The notes under the pieces are model-generated. The model was given only the letters and a program-made list of their open reading frames with translations, was not told where the DNA came from and ran no database searches. From assembly GCA_964602655.1 (NCBI GenBank), contig CAZRSF010000001.1, forward strand, positions 62,001 through 126,000: DNA of 64,000 nucleotides. Direction: 5' to 3'. This document shows positions 6,989 through 16,170 of this stretch, in pieces. The translations under genes and the position numbers were made by a program. This stretch comes from Moduliflexus sp964602655. Its GTDB lineage: Bacteria > Moduliflexota > Moduliflexia > Moduliflexales > Moduliflexaceae. Within the stretch, counting starts at the first letter, position 1; every line of letters begins with the position of its first letter.

Positions 6989-7978
6989 ATGAAAACACGT
7001 AATATCGGCACGACAAATATTCACGCCTCAGTCGTCGCGCTCGGCGCATGGGCGATTGGCGGCGGCACATGGTGGGGCGAATCGGATGATGAGCTTTCGA
7101 TTCGGGCGATTCATGCCGCGTTTGACGCGGGCATCAATTTTATAGACACCGCTCCGGTGTATGGTTTCGGGCGGAGCGAAGAAGTCGTCGGCAAGGCGAT
7201 TCATGGACAGCGCGAGAAGTGGGTGATTGCCACGAAATGCGGCCTCTGGTGGAACGACGATTCCGGGAAAATTTTTGTGACGGTGGATGGCAAAGCGATT
7301 CGGCGGACGTTGAAACCGGAGATGATCCGCCTGGAATTGGAACGCAGCCTGAAACGACTCGGTACGGATTACATTGACCTGTATCAAACCCACTGGCCGT
7401 CGTTAGACCCGGTGAACGAACCGATCTCCAGCACGATGGAATGCCTGCTGCAATTGAAAGCGGAAGGCAAAATCCGCGCGATTGGCGCGTCGAACGTGGA
7501 TATTCCGATGATCGCGCAATATCAGGCTATCGGACAACTTGACACCATTCAGCCGCGTTACAGCATGTTAGACCGCCGCATCGAAGCGGAAGTGCTGCCG
7601 TACTGCATAGAGAATCGGATCGGCACATTGGCCTATTCGCCGCTTGAACAGGGCTTGCTGACTGGCAGAGTCGGCATGGATTTCAAGGTCGAACCGGGCG
7701 AGGCGCGTAACGGCATTCCCTGGTTCAAACCAGAAAACCGGCGCAAAGTGATTGATATGCTGGCGGGCTGGCAGGATTTGACCGAAAAATATGGCTGTAA
7801 GTTGTCGCAATTAGTGATCGCCTGGACGGTCGCGCAGCCGGGCATCACGTTCGCATTGTGCGGCGCAAGAAAGCCGGAACACAGCATCGAAAATGCGAAA
7901 GGCGGCGACATTGAACTTGAATCAACAGATATTCAACGCATGAGAAGCGACGTGGAAGCGCTCGGTTCGCCGGAGTAA
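6989..7978 (+). CDS. Aldo/keto reductase
   Basis: 329 residues. It contains the family landmarks: LGAWAIGGGTWWGESDD, the catalytic aspartate and tyrosine in FIDTAPVYGFGRSEE, the catalytic lysine in WVIATKCGLWW, and LYQTHWP with the catalytic histidine. GASNVDIPM and the C-terminal NADPH-binding AWTVAQPGITFALCGARKPE also fit. It reduces aldehydes or ketones with NADPH; the substrate is unknown. A good ribosome binding site (AAGGAG) precedes the ATG. It may detoxify aldehydes, but proximity to the BMC locus is not enough to link them. Confidence 0.92.
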   Translation: MKTRNIGTTNIHASVVALGAWAIGGGTWWGESDDELSIRAIHAAFDAGINFIDTAPVYGFGRSEEVVGKAIHGQREKWVIATKCGLWWNDDSGKIFVTVDGKAIRRTLKPEMIRLELERSLKRLGTDYIDLYQTHWPSLDPVNEPISSTMECLLQLKAEGKIRAIGASNVDIPMIAQYQAIGQLDTIQPRYSMLDRRIEAEVLPYCIENRIGTLAYSPLEQGLLTGRVGMDFKVEPGEARNGIPWFKPENRRKVIDMLAGWQDLTEKYGCKLSQLVIAWTVAQPGITFALCGARKPEHSIENAKGGDIELESTDIQRMRSDVEALGSPE

Positions 7979-7985
7979 TAAATTC

Positions 7986-8018
7986 AGCCCTGACAGGGTT
8001 CGAAACCCTGTCAGGGCT
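7986..8018. repeat. 15-bp-arm intergenic palindrome
   Basis: AGCCCTGACAGGGTT (7986-8000) and AACCCTGTCAGGGCT (8004-8018) are perfect inverted arms around CGA. It starts 7 bases after the aldo/keto reductase stop and ends 16 bases before the esterase start. It shares the CAGGGTTCGAAACCCTG core with 11368-11400. A terminator-like hairpin is possible, but there is no T-run. Confidence 0.85.
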
Positions 8019-8034
8019 TATCAACATCAATAAT

Positions 8035-8844
8035 ATGGCCTTTCTTGAATGTAAATTTTATTCGGATGTCTTGGGACTTTCAACCTCCATGTCGGTTGTT
8101 TTACCGCAAAAGAATGGCAAACAGTCCGGCATAACCTATCCTGGCAAGGACGGAAAATATAAGACCTTATTTCTGCTGCACGGCCTGAGCGATGACCACT
8201 CGATCTGGATGCGGCGCACGTCTATCGAACGGTATGCCGCGTCGTTGGGGATCGCGGTCGTAATGCCTGAGGTGGGACGTAGTTTTTACAGCGATATGCT
8301 CTATGGCGGCGCATACGAAACCTTTGTCGCGCAGGAATTGCCCGCCATCGCCCGGTCATTTTTCCCATTGTCGGACGCCCGCGAAGATAATTATATTGCC
8401 GGGCTTTCGATGGGGGGATATGGCGCGTTTAAGCTGGCGTTGAATTACCCGGAAAATTATTGCGCCGCCGCGAGTCTGTCGGGGGCGTTAGATATGGCGT
8501 CTGTCGGAGATGTCCCTGAGAATGAGGTCAAGATTCATCAGGATATTATTAATATCTGGGGGAATGTGTCAGCTATTGCCAACACGAAGCACGATCTCTT
8601 TTTTGCGGCAAAAACACTGAAAGCGCAGGCGCTTAATTGCCCGGATTTGTACATGTGCTGCGGCGATGCCGATTTTCTCTATCAATCGAATCTCGCCTTT
8701 CGCGATTTTGCGTTGCGGCAAAAACTCCCGCTGACTTGCCAGATCGATCCCGGCTACGCGCATACGTGGGATTACTGGGATGTGCGCATCCAAAGTGTGT
8801 TAGCATGGATGTTCAGTTCAAGCAGTGAATCGGAAACAACCTGA
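8035..8844 (+). CDS. Esterase of the EstA/FrmB (tributyrin esterase) family
   Basis: 269 residues, alpha/beta-hydrolase fold. An early LFLLHGLSDDHSIWMRRTS oxyanion-hole segment, the nucleophile elbow GLSMGGYGAFKLAL (about residue 125), a CCGDADFLYQSN aspartate segment and a terminal histidine in YAHTWDYWD complete the catalytic triad in the order expected for S-formylglutathione hydrolase and tributyrin-esterase relatives. No signal peptide is seen, so it acts in the cytoplasm on short-chain esters. No strong ribosome binding site is visible, since the palindrome at 7986-8018 occupies the upstream region. Confidence 0.88.
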   Translation: MAFLECKFYSDVLGLSTSMSVVLPQKNGKQSGITYPGKDGKYKTLFLLHGLSDDHSIWMRRTSIERYAASLGIAVVMPEVGRSFYSDMLYGGAYETFVAQELPAIARSFFPLSDAREDNYIAGLSMGGYGAFKLALNYPENYCAAASLSGALDMASVGDVPENEVKIHQDIINIWGNVSAIANTKHDLFFAAKTLKAQALNCPDLYMCCGDADFLYQSNLAFRDFALRQKLPLTCQIDPGYAHTWDYWDVRIQSVLAWMFSSSSESETT

Positions 8845-8855
8845 TCGATCCTCAA

Positions 8856-8888
8856 ACCTGTCAGACACCTTCAAGGTGTCTGACAGGT
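8856..8888. repeat. 16-bp-arm intergenic palindrome
   Basis: ACCTGTCAGACACCTT (8856-8871) and AAGGTGTCTGACAGGT (8873-8888) are perfect inverted arms around one base. It sits between the esterase stop and the MoxR start. A half-copy of the same sequence abuts the scaffold gap at 16873. Confidence 0.85.
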
Positions 8889-8909
8889 GAAACTCTTATT
8901 CGCATTCTT

Positions 8910-9848
8910 ATGACACCTCGCGAAATTTACCAGAAGTTGAGCGACAACATTGCGCTTGTTATGCGCGGACAAACGGTAGCGATCAGGAAATTGCTCGCAG
9001 CCTTTACCGGCAGCGGGCACGTCTTGTTAGAAGATTACCCCGGCACGGGCAAAACCACGTTAGCCAAAGCATTAGCGCGTTCGATTGACGCCCGCTTCAC
9101 CCGCGCCCAGTTCACGCCGGATTTACTGCCGTCGGACATTCTCGGCGTTTCGATTTACGACCAGCATTCGCAGACGTTTCAACTGCACAAAGGACCGATT
9201 TTTACGAACATCCTCCTCGCGGACGAAATCAACCGCGCCTCGCCACGCACGCAATCCGCGCTGTTAGAGGCGATGGGCGAAGGGCAGGTCAGCATTGACG
9301 GCGCGCTGCATCAACTCGATGCGCTTTTTTTCGTGATTGCCACGCAGAACCCGGTGGAATTTCACGGCACATACCCGCTGCCGGAAGCGCAGATGGATCG
9401 GTTCGCGCTGCAATTCAGCCTCGGTTACGTCCCACCGTCCGACGAAATCGCCATTTTGTCCGACCAGCAATTCAGCAATAACCATCCGATTGAGCGCTTG
9501 ACCTCCTGCGTTTCGATGGATGACATTCTGACGCTGAAACAGGCCGTGAATCAGGTACGGATCAGCGAGGAATTGAAGCGCTATATCGTCGAAATCGTCC
9601 GGGCGACCCGCATCGCGGATGGCGTGGCGCTCGGCGCAAGCCCCCGCGCGTCGCTGGCATTGATGAAAACGGCGCAAGCGTTAGCGTTATTCGACGGCAA
9701 GGAATTCGTCCTGCCGGAACATGTGCAGGAAATCGCGGTCGCCGTGATCGCGCATCGCGTCGTCATGAGTCCGCAGGCGCGATTTTCCGGTAAAACGGCG
9801 GTCGGCGTGGTGGAAGAGATTCTCAAAACGCTGCCGGTCCCGGCGTAA
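8910..9848 (+). CDS. MoxR-family AAA+ ATPase
   Basis: 312 residues. Walker A is DYPGTGKTTLAKALA (about residues 42-56), Walker B is ILLADEINRASPRTQSALLE, sensor 1 is FFVIATQNPVEFHGTYPLPE, and the arginine-finger region AQMDRF follows; the C-terminal lid contains SPRASLALMKTAQALA. MoxR proteins are chaperone-like ATPases that mature or remodel protein complexes. The next gene is a DUF58 protein, the standard MoxR partner. No von Willebrand factor A or transglutaminase gene follows, so the usual cluster is reduced. Confidence 0.93.
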   Translation: MTPREIYQKLSDNIALVMRGQTVAIRKLLAAFTGSGHVLLEDYPGTGKTTLAKALARSIDARFTRAQFTPDLLPSDILGVSIYDQHSQTFQLHKGPIFTNILLADEINRASPRTQSALLEAMGEGQVSIDGALHQLDALFFVIATQNPVEFHGTYPLPEAQMDRFALQFSLGYVPPSDEIAILSDQQFSNNHPIERLTSCVSMDDILTLKQAVNQVRISEELKRYIVEIVRATRIADGVALGASPRASLALMKTAQALALFDGKEFVLPEHVQEIAVAVIAHRVVMSPQARFSGKTAVGVVEEILKTLPVPA

Positions 9849-9865
9849 AAACCACGACGCGAAAG

Positions 9866-9959
9866 ATTCCCCTCTTGGGAGGGGCAAGGGGTGGGTTCTA
9901 AAAAGTGAGGCTGTCTTTCATATCACAACCCACCCCAACCCCTCCCAGGAGGGGAATTC
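9866..9959. repeat. Inverted-repeat element, G/C-tract family (copy 1)
   Basis: The left arm at 9866-9898 (ATTCCCCTC...GGGAGGGGCAAGGGGTGGG) and the right arm at 9926-9959 (AACCCACCCC...AGGAGGGGAATTCT) are near-perfect inverted copies; each arm also contains a small internal palindrome. A second copy lies at 60221-60312. It sits between moxR and the DUF58 gene, and its right end supplies the AGGAGGGG that serves as ribosome binding site for the DUF58 start at 9966. Confidence 0.85.
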
Positions 9960-9965
9960 TTGGGC

Positions 9966-11312
9966 ATGTCATTCCTCAGAACGTGGCACTATAAAAGTTT
10001 TCGCCGGTCGGAAAGGCAGAGAAACCGGCATCTTACCACGAGCGGGCGGCTGCTGTTCGTTGCGCTGTTCATGTCCGGCCTGATGGGGCTGGACACCACC
10101 AGAACCCTGCTCTACCAGATCGCCGCGTTTCTGCTTCCTGTCTTTATCTTCGCGTTTTTGTGGGGGCGCTGGTTTCGGCTGCGCGTCTCCGTCAAACGCG
10201 AGCTGCCGAAATTCGGCACGGCAGGCAGCCCGTTGGAATACCGCCTGCATGTCACGAATCATTCCAGCAAACCGGAAAAGGGCTTGACCGTGCAAGAGCG
10301 CATCGAACAGCCCTGCCCGACGCAAGAGGAGTTTTTCAATACGCCCGAACCGGGCGAAGAACGGCGCAACCTGTTTGATCGCGTCGTGTTATACTATCGC
10401 TGGCGCTGGCTGATGGCGAAAAAAGAGATCGCCCGCATGAAGCCGCAGCCTGCGCCGCTGCTGCCGCGCCATGCCGAGGCCGAGATGCGCGTCGAACTGA
10501 CGCCGCTGCGCCGGGGCATCTTGCATCTCACCGGCCTGACGTTTGCCCGGCCTGACCCGTTCAATCTTTATCAGGCGTTTGTTCAGGTCGCCGCCGAAGA
10601 TGCGGTGTTGATTCTGCCGAAACGCTACGATCTGCCGCCCGTCGCGCTGCCGGGCAGCCGCAAATTCAAGCGCGGCGGCGTGGCGCTCGCCTCATCAGTC
10701 GGCGAATCCGAGGAATTCGTCGCGCTGCGGGACTATCGCCCCGGCGATCCGCTGCGCCATATCCACTGGAAAAGCTGGGCGAAAACCGGCAAACCGATTG
10801 TCAAAGAATTTCAGGACGAATATTTCGTGCGTCACGCTCTGATTCTCGACACGTTTCAGCAAGCCGCGCACAGCGATGTCTTCGAAGAAGCGGTCTCCGT
10901 CGCGGCCTCATTCGCCTGCACGGTCAGAACGCAGGAGTCGCTGCTCGATTTGATGTTCATCGGCGCGGACGCCTACTGTTTCACGGCAGGCCGCAGCCTC
11001 GCGCATACGGAACAGATGTTGGAACTCCTCGCGTCGGTCAGCGTGTGCAGCGACAAACCGTTCAGCGTGCTGCCGCCGGTTGTCTTCGAACGCGCCGGCA
11101 TGTTGAGCGGCTGCATCTGCGTCCTGCTCGCGTGGGACGACGACCGCCAAACCTTTGTCACGCGCCTGCGCCAGCTTGGCGTACCGGTCATCATCTTCGT
11201 CATCGTCGATCCGAAAATCAAACACACCGCTCCCGCTGACGAACCGCTCCCGGATGGCGTTCATTTCCTGCATGTCGGGCAGATGCAGCAAGACCTCTTC
11301 GCCGCGCTGTGA
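9966..11312 (+). CDS. DUF58 domain protein, MoxR partner
   Basis: 448 residues from the ATG at 9966; a TTG at 9960 is in frame but lies at the repeat edge. Two adjacent membrane segments occupy about residues 28-66 (LLFVALFMSGLMGL and IAAFLLPVFIFAFLW). A beta-rich region follows, then the DUF58 signature EEFVALRDYRPGDPLRHIHWKSWAKTG, and a von-Willebrand-A-like C-terminal part (HALILDTFQ). DUF58 proteins are membrane-anchored partners of MoxR ATPases. The repeat element upstream provides AGGAGGGG at about ten bases. Confidence 0.88.
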   Translation: MSFLRTWHYKSFRRSERQRNRHLTTSGRLLFVALFMSGLMGLDTTRTLLYQIAAFLLPVFIFAFLWGRWFRLRVSVKRELPKFGTAGSPLEYRLHVTNHSSKPEKGLTVQERIEQPCPTQEEFFNTPEPGEERRNLFDRVVLYYRWRWLMAKKEIARMKPQPAPLLPRHAEAEMRVELTPLRRGILHLTGLTFARPDPFNLYQAFVQVAAEDAVLILPKRYDLPPVALPGSRKFKRGGVALASSVGESEEFVALRDYRPGDPLRHIHWKSWAKTGKPIVKEFQDEYFVRHALILDTFQQAAHSDVFEEAVSVAASFACTVRTQESLLDLMFIGADAYCFTAGRSLAHTEQMLELLASVSVCSDKPFSVLPPVVFERAGMLSGCICVLLAWDDDRQTFVTRLRQLGVPVIIFVIVDPKIKHTAPADEPLPDGVHFLHVGQMQQDLFAAL

Positions 11313-11367
11313 AGGTTTGCGAAAATGTCGGTCTGATGGCTTTTGGCGTATCTTCAAGATAAATTCC

Positions 11368-11400
11368 AACCCAGCCAGGGTTCGAAACCCTGGCTGGGTT
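11368..11400. repeat. 15-bp-arm intergenic palindrome
   Basis: AACCCAGCCAGGGTT (11368-11382) and AACCCTGGCTGGGTT (11386-11400) flank CGA. It is the same family as 7986-8018 (shared GGTTCGAAACC centre). It lies 18 bases before the start chosen for the first tandem paralogue. Confidence 0.85.
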
Positions 11401-11417
11401 CGTTTCTACTGAACATT

Positions 11418-13580
11418 ATGCTGACCTGGCTTGCATCATTCATACGCGAACAGCGCGTTAAAAAACTCGTTTCGATGCGTCGAATCGAAACCACCATCAA
11501 CGAAGAACAGCGCCGCTGCTATTCGATTGCGCATGTCGCGTTCGGCCTCGTTAACGTTCGCCGCAAATTAGAGGCGACGCCGACGGCGATCACGTTCGGA
11601 GGAGATTCCTTTTTCACGCGAGAATGGAGCATTCCGACCGCCGAGTTGTTTCCGTCGTGCGTGACCTATTTTCGGCAAGAACAATCAATCGTCATCGGCA
11701 TCAACTATCAGAAAAAATTCTACCCGATCAGCTCGGAACTTTCGACCGATGAAATCGAATCGCTGGCCGAAGAACTCCGCACATTTATTCAGCGGCAGCA
11801 ACCATCGAGCGCGACTCGGCAAACGGTTTCTCCAAAATTTCAGACAGAACAGATTGAAAACCAGGGAATCCGTTTTTTGATCCCGCATCAGCTTACGGAA
11901 GTCAAAACGGTTGCTCGTCTCGGCTTGTTGTTCGGATGTTTCCTTGTTATGCCTGCCATATTTCCTTGGCGATTAGAAGGCTTTTCTCTGTCTGATTACG
12001 CATTCTTTTTTTTCTTGGTAAGCCTCTTTCTTATCCCGTCGACGCTGCTTATTTCATTATGTGCGGCGCTCAGGGAAAATCGCGCTTTTCATGCGCTGGA
12101 AATCACGCCGAAAAACATGTATCTTGTCAGCAAATGGTTTGCGATACCCTTCGGAGACCGAAAAATCGTGGCATTATCTCAGGTCAAGCCTTCGGCGCTT
12201 AACTGGTATTATAAAGAGAAACGCTTGATGATCTCGATCATGTTGGAAAACATGTCGCTGGAATTTGCGCCCGACAAATACGTTCCAGCAGATGCGGACG
12301 CGCTGATTTGCAAATTGCGCGAAACAGTTGTTCAGATGAAAAATACGCCAGTTTCAGCAGAAATGCCTTTGGGGGCGTCCTGCTCGCCGGAAGGAATGTA
12401 TTCCGAAAAAATCCGTCTGGACGAACGCCGCTGGCAATATCGCATCCCTGGCAATTTCAACGAGATCGTTCGCGACCAACTCGCGCTTCCAACCGTTCTG
12501 ACAATCATTTTTGGCGGGATCAATGGCTTCGCGTGGATTGTCAGCACAACGCCGAGAGATTGGCTCTTTCATCTGTTATTATTGTTTTTCTTCGGTGTTG
12601 TGCTTGGCTGGCTGACTATCGTCGTGCATCACATCCTCGGCAAGACGATTCTGACGCTTTCGCCGCAATGGATTCGCATCAAATACGCATTGTTCGGACT
12701 CAGTTTTACGCGCCGTGTTTCGGCAAACGCTGTAACTGGCGTAAGCATCGTAGATCGGTATTCTGTGAAGAACAAAGGGCAAGTGGCAAGGACGATTCAG
12801 GGAATCAATCTTCGGACAGGGCGAAAAACGCTTCGTTTCGGTTCGCATCTCCCTACAGGCGAGAAAAACTGGCTTGTCGAAGAAATTAAGGCATTTCTTG
12901 CCACCGTTTCCATGCCCAGCGACCTTTCGGAACTCGACGCGAAGATCAGGATTACAGACAATCGCATTGAGATTGCGTTCCCCCGGTTTTCGATAATCTG
13001 GCCATTCTGGACGAATGAAATCATTTCGATCGCTGCGAATACATTGACGCTTTGCGTCAAAACGTTTAAGCAGGGACGTTCGCAGCAGTTTAATGTCAAA
13101 GAGATCAACAATTTTCGGATCGCTGAAAAAGGCGACCGCGATGGAACTCTGCTTTTCGATTATTATCAAGTGCCGATCACGTTTGCCCGCCACCTCAGCG
13201 ACGCCGAAGCCGCGACGCTCTGCAAGCAGTTGAACGACATTCTGACCTTTCGCTGTCAGGCCGTCGAACAGATCGTCTTCGGCGAGATGCCGCCGACCTT
13301 CATCGGGACGCCGGAGACGCTCCTGATGAATCCCGATGTGTCGGAACTCTCATTCCCGTTCATCCGTCTGCAACGCCTGATTCTCGACGCCGCCACGCAC
13401 GATCCGCGTCGTGTCGAACGCTTTCTGACGTATGCCGTCAACGCGATTGGTCAGCGCAAACTGAAAGAGTCCGTTGATGTCCACATTTACGGCGATCCCG
13501 CGTTATTGCAGACGAATCTGCGCAATAATCTGGACAACCTGTTCCGGCGGGTTGAAATTCATTCCGAAATAGGCGAATAA
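11418..13580 (+). CDS. Large membrane protein, tandem paralogue 1
   Basis: 720 residues from the ATG at 11418; the frame is open further upstream, but that part crosses a palindromic repeat. An N-terminal soluble domain (1-165) is unique to this copy. A membrane pair lies near residues 180-225 (LGLLFGCFLVMPAIF; FFFFLVSLFLIP). Next comes the module shared with the other two copies: ERRWQYRIPGNF, a two-helix membrane hairpin, LTLSPQWIRIKYALFG, and TLRFGSHLPTGEKNWLVEEI, which resembles bacterial PH-like domains. The C-terminal 140 residues (LSDAEAATLCKQLNDILTFR onward) are almost identical in all three copies. Function unknown; it follows MoxR/DUF58 and may be a client or regulator. Confidence 0.75.
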   Translation: MLTWLASFIREQRVKKLVSMRRIETTINEEQRRCYSIAHVAFGLVNVRRKLEATPTAITFGGDSFFTREWSIPTAELFPSCVTYFRQEQSIVIGINYQKKFYPISSELSTDEIESLAEELRTFIQRQQPSSATRQTVSPKFQTEQIENQGIRFLIPHQLTEVKTVARLGLLFGCFLVMPAIFPWRLEGFSLSDYAFFFFLVSLFLIPSTLLISLCAALRENRAFHALEITPKNMYLVSKWFAIPFGDRKIVALSQVKPSALNWYYKEKRLMISIMLENMSLEFAPDKYVPADADALICKLRETVVQMKNTPVSAEMPLGASCSPEGMYSEKIRLDERRWQYRIPGNFNEIVRDQLALPTVLTIIFGGINGFAWIVSTTPRDWLFHLLLLFFFGVVLGWLTIVVHHILGKTILTLSPQWIRIKYALFGLSFTRRVSANAVTGVSIVDRYSVKNKGQVARTIQGINLRTGRKTLRFGSHLPTGEKNWLVEEIKAFLATVSMPSDLSELDAKIRITDNRIEIAFPRFSIIWPFWTNEIISIAANTLTLCVKTFKQGRSQQFNVKEINNFRIAEKGDRDGTLLFDYYQVPITFARHLSDAEAATLCKQLNDILTFRCQAVEQIVFGEMPPTFIGTPETLLMNPDVSELSFPFIRLQRLILDAATHDPRRVERFLTYAVNAIGQRKLKESVDVHIYGDPALLQTNLRNNLDNLFRRVEIHSEIGE

Positions 13581-16170
13581 CGAGAAAAAAGAATTATGAC
13601 ACAAACCGCGCAAATCGAAAAAATCCGCCTTGACGAACGCCGCTGGCAATATCGCATCCCTGGCAATTTTGGCGAAGCTGTGCAAAGTGAATTACTGCCG
13701 TCGGTTGCTCTGACTATTCTTTTCGGAACCGTAACAGTCTCGTTATTTTTTATGGAAGGGATAACGGAAGGGAGAGATGGAAAAATTGTAATGCTGTTAG
13801 TGTCCATTTTATTCGCGCTCTCGTTCGTAAATTTAGGCAAAATCTCCCAGCGCATCTTGGGCAAAACAATTGTAACGCTTTCGCCGCAATGGATTCAGAT
13901 CACATACACATTGTTCGGATTCAGGTTGACGCGCCGCGTTCCGCCCCGCAGCGTTACCAACATCGCAATCGTTCAGCGTTATGTTGGGAAGTCCAACCAT
14001 CCGGTCAGGGGAATTAATCTTTGCACCCGGCGAAAAACGCTTCGTTTCAGTTCGTATCTCCCTGCTGACGAGAATAACTGGCTCGGCGCAGAAATTAAGG
14101 CGTTTCTCGCGACAGTTTCCGCGCCGGGAGACCTTTTGGAACTCGACGCAACGGTTAACATTACAGATAATTGCATTGAGATTGCGTTTCCCCGGTTTTC
14201 GATAATCTGGCCATTCTGGACGAATGAAATCATTTCGATCGCTGCGAATACATTGACGCTTTGCGTCAAAACATTTAAGCAGGGACGTTCGCAGCAGTTT
14301 AATGTCAAAGAGATCAAAAATCTTCGGATCGCCGAAAAAGGCTACCGCGATGGAACTCTACTTTTCGATTATTATCAAGCACCAATTACATTTGCCCGCC
14401 ACCTTAGCGACGCCGAAGCCACAACGCTCTGCAAGCAGTTGAATGACATTCTGACCTTTCGCTGTCAGGCTGTCGAACAGATTGTCTTCGGCGAGATGCC
14501 GTCAGCATTTATCGGGACGCCGGAGACGCTCCTGATGAATCCCGATGTGTCGGAACTCTCGTTCCCGTTTATCCGCTTGCAACGCCTGATTCTCAACGTC
14601 GCCACGCACGATCCGCGCAGCGTCGAACGCTTTCTGACGTATGCCGTTAACGCGATTGGTCAGCGCAAACTCAAAGAATCGGTTGATGTCCACATTTACG
14701 GCGATCCGGCGCACTTGCAGGCGAATCTGCGCAATAATCTGGACAACCTGTTCCGGCGGGTTGAAATTCATGCTGAAGTCAGCGAATAATGAGGGTAATG
14801 CCATGATAAAGACCTCGCAAATCGAAAAAATCAGCCTTGGCGAAGGACGCTGGGAGTATCGAATTTCTGGATGTTTTAATAAGATGGTACAAGGTCAATT
14901 CCTATTATGGATATCTTTAGTGCTTGGGGTGGGGATTTTAAATATCCTTAATCCATTTGATAGCATTAAAATAGAAGACCCCAATGCTTATTATCTCCTT
15001 TATTCGATTTTTCTATTGTCTTGGTTGATTAGTGCCGCTCTTTCAGTGATGGTCTTCCATCTTATCTGGGGGAAAACGCTTTTGCATCTTACGCCACAAT
15101 GGATTCGGATTAGATACGAACTCTGGGGAATAGGGATATCCAGAAAGATTCGAACGTCAGCCTTCACTAACGTTGATATTGTTGATCGTTATCTTTCACC
15201 GCATAACCAAGCCCCTGTAAAAGGAATTGATATCCAATTTGGTCGGCAGAGGCTCTTACTTGGTTCTCATCTTTCTTCAGACGAAAAACAATGGCTTGTC
15301 AGAGAAATCAAACAATATCTTGCTGATATTCCAACTCCCAATGAATTATTAACCCAGAATTCGAGTATCCATCTATCATCAGATTCTATCGAAATACACC
15401 TTCCAGGAGGGAGTAAGAGTTCGTTTCCTACTATTGTTCTGTTCGCAATCTTGACTGGCGGAGGGCTTTTTCTCCTATTGAAAGTTGGATTGTTGCTCCA
15501 GTCAAATTCTAAGCCATTTCCGTTTCCTCCTTTTCTTCTTTCTATTCTCCCTATTCTCTGGCTTGCCGCCGAAATCGCTATCCTTATTACCATCACCGAT
15601 TCGCTGTGGAGTAAAGAAATTATTCGTGTCGAATCAAATTTATTGGTACTTAAAAACGCTTATTGGAGTGGTGGATACGAAAAAAAATTTTTTCTCGAAG
15701 AACTCGGAAATCTACGAACCGCCTCTTATCAAGTTGGATCGGGGAAAATTGCATTCGACTATCAGTATAATAATGCACCAATTACATTTGCCCGCCACCT
15801 TAGCGACGCCGAAGCCACGACGCTCTGCAAGCAGTTGAACGACATTCTGACCTTTCGTTGTCAGGCCGTCGAACAGATTGTCTTCGGCGAGATGCCGCCG
15901 ACCTTCATCGGCACACCGGAGACGCTCCTGATGAATCCCGATGTCTCGGAACTCTCGTTCCCGTTCATCCGCCTGCGCCGCCTGATTCTCGACGTGGCTA
16001 CGCACGATCCGCGCCGCGTCGAGCGCTTTCTGACGTACGCCGTCAATGCGATTGGGCAACGCAAACTGAAAGAGTCCGTTGATGTTCACATTTACGGCGA
16101 TCCGGCGTTGTTGCAGGCGAATCTGCGCAATAATCTGGATAACCTGTTCCGGCGGGTCGAACAGCGCGAC
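12945..16170 (+). repeat. Near-identical coding repeats in three tandem paralogues
   Basis: A block encoding the C-terminal domain recurs at about 13160-13560, 14375-14770 and 15776-16170 with very few base changes. Copies 1 and 2 share a longer stretch, starting near 12945 and 14155. The N-terminal halves, by contrast, have diverged strongly, especially in copy 3. This contrast within single genes points to recent gene conversion or recombination confined to the 3' parts. Confidence 0.9.
13596..14789 (+). CDS. Membrane protein, tandem paralogue 2
   Basis: 397 residues. It starts 15 bases after paralogue 1, with a weak GAGAAAAAAG as ribosome binding site. It lacks the N-terminal extra domain of copy 1 and begins directly with QIEKIRLDERRWQYRIPGNF. 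Two membrane helices (VALTILFGTVTVSLFFM; IVMLLVSILFALSFV) precede the PH-like block (IVTLSPQWIQITYTLFGFRL; TLRFSSYLPADENNWLGAEI). A second beta-rich block follows (IEIAFPRFSIIWPFWTNEII) and then the conserved C-terminal domain. From about residue 190 it is almost the same protein as copy 1. Function unknown. Confidence 0.75.
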   Translation: MTQTAQIEKIRLDERRWQYRIPGNFGEAVQSELLPSVALTILFGTVTVSLFFMEGITEGRDGKIVMLLVSILFALSFVNLGKISQRILGKTIVTLSPQWIQITYTLFGFRLTRRVPPRSVTNIAIVQRYVGKSNHPVRGINLCTRRKTLRFSSYLPADENNWLGAEIKAFLATVSAPGDLLELDATVNITDNCIEIAFPRFSIIWPFWTNEIISIAANTLTLCVKTFKQGRSQQFNVKEIKNLRIAEKGYRDGTLLFDYYQAPITFARHLSDAEATTLCKQLNDILTFRCQAVEQIVFGEMPSAFIGTPETLLMNPDVSELSFPFIRLQRLILNVATHDPRSVERFLTYAVNAIGQRKLKESVDVHIYGDPAHLQANLRNNLDNLFRRVEIHAEVSE

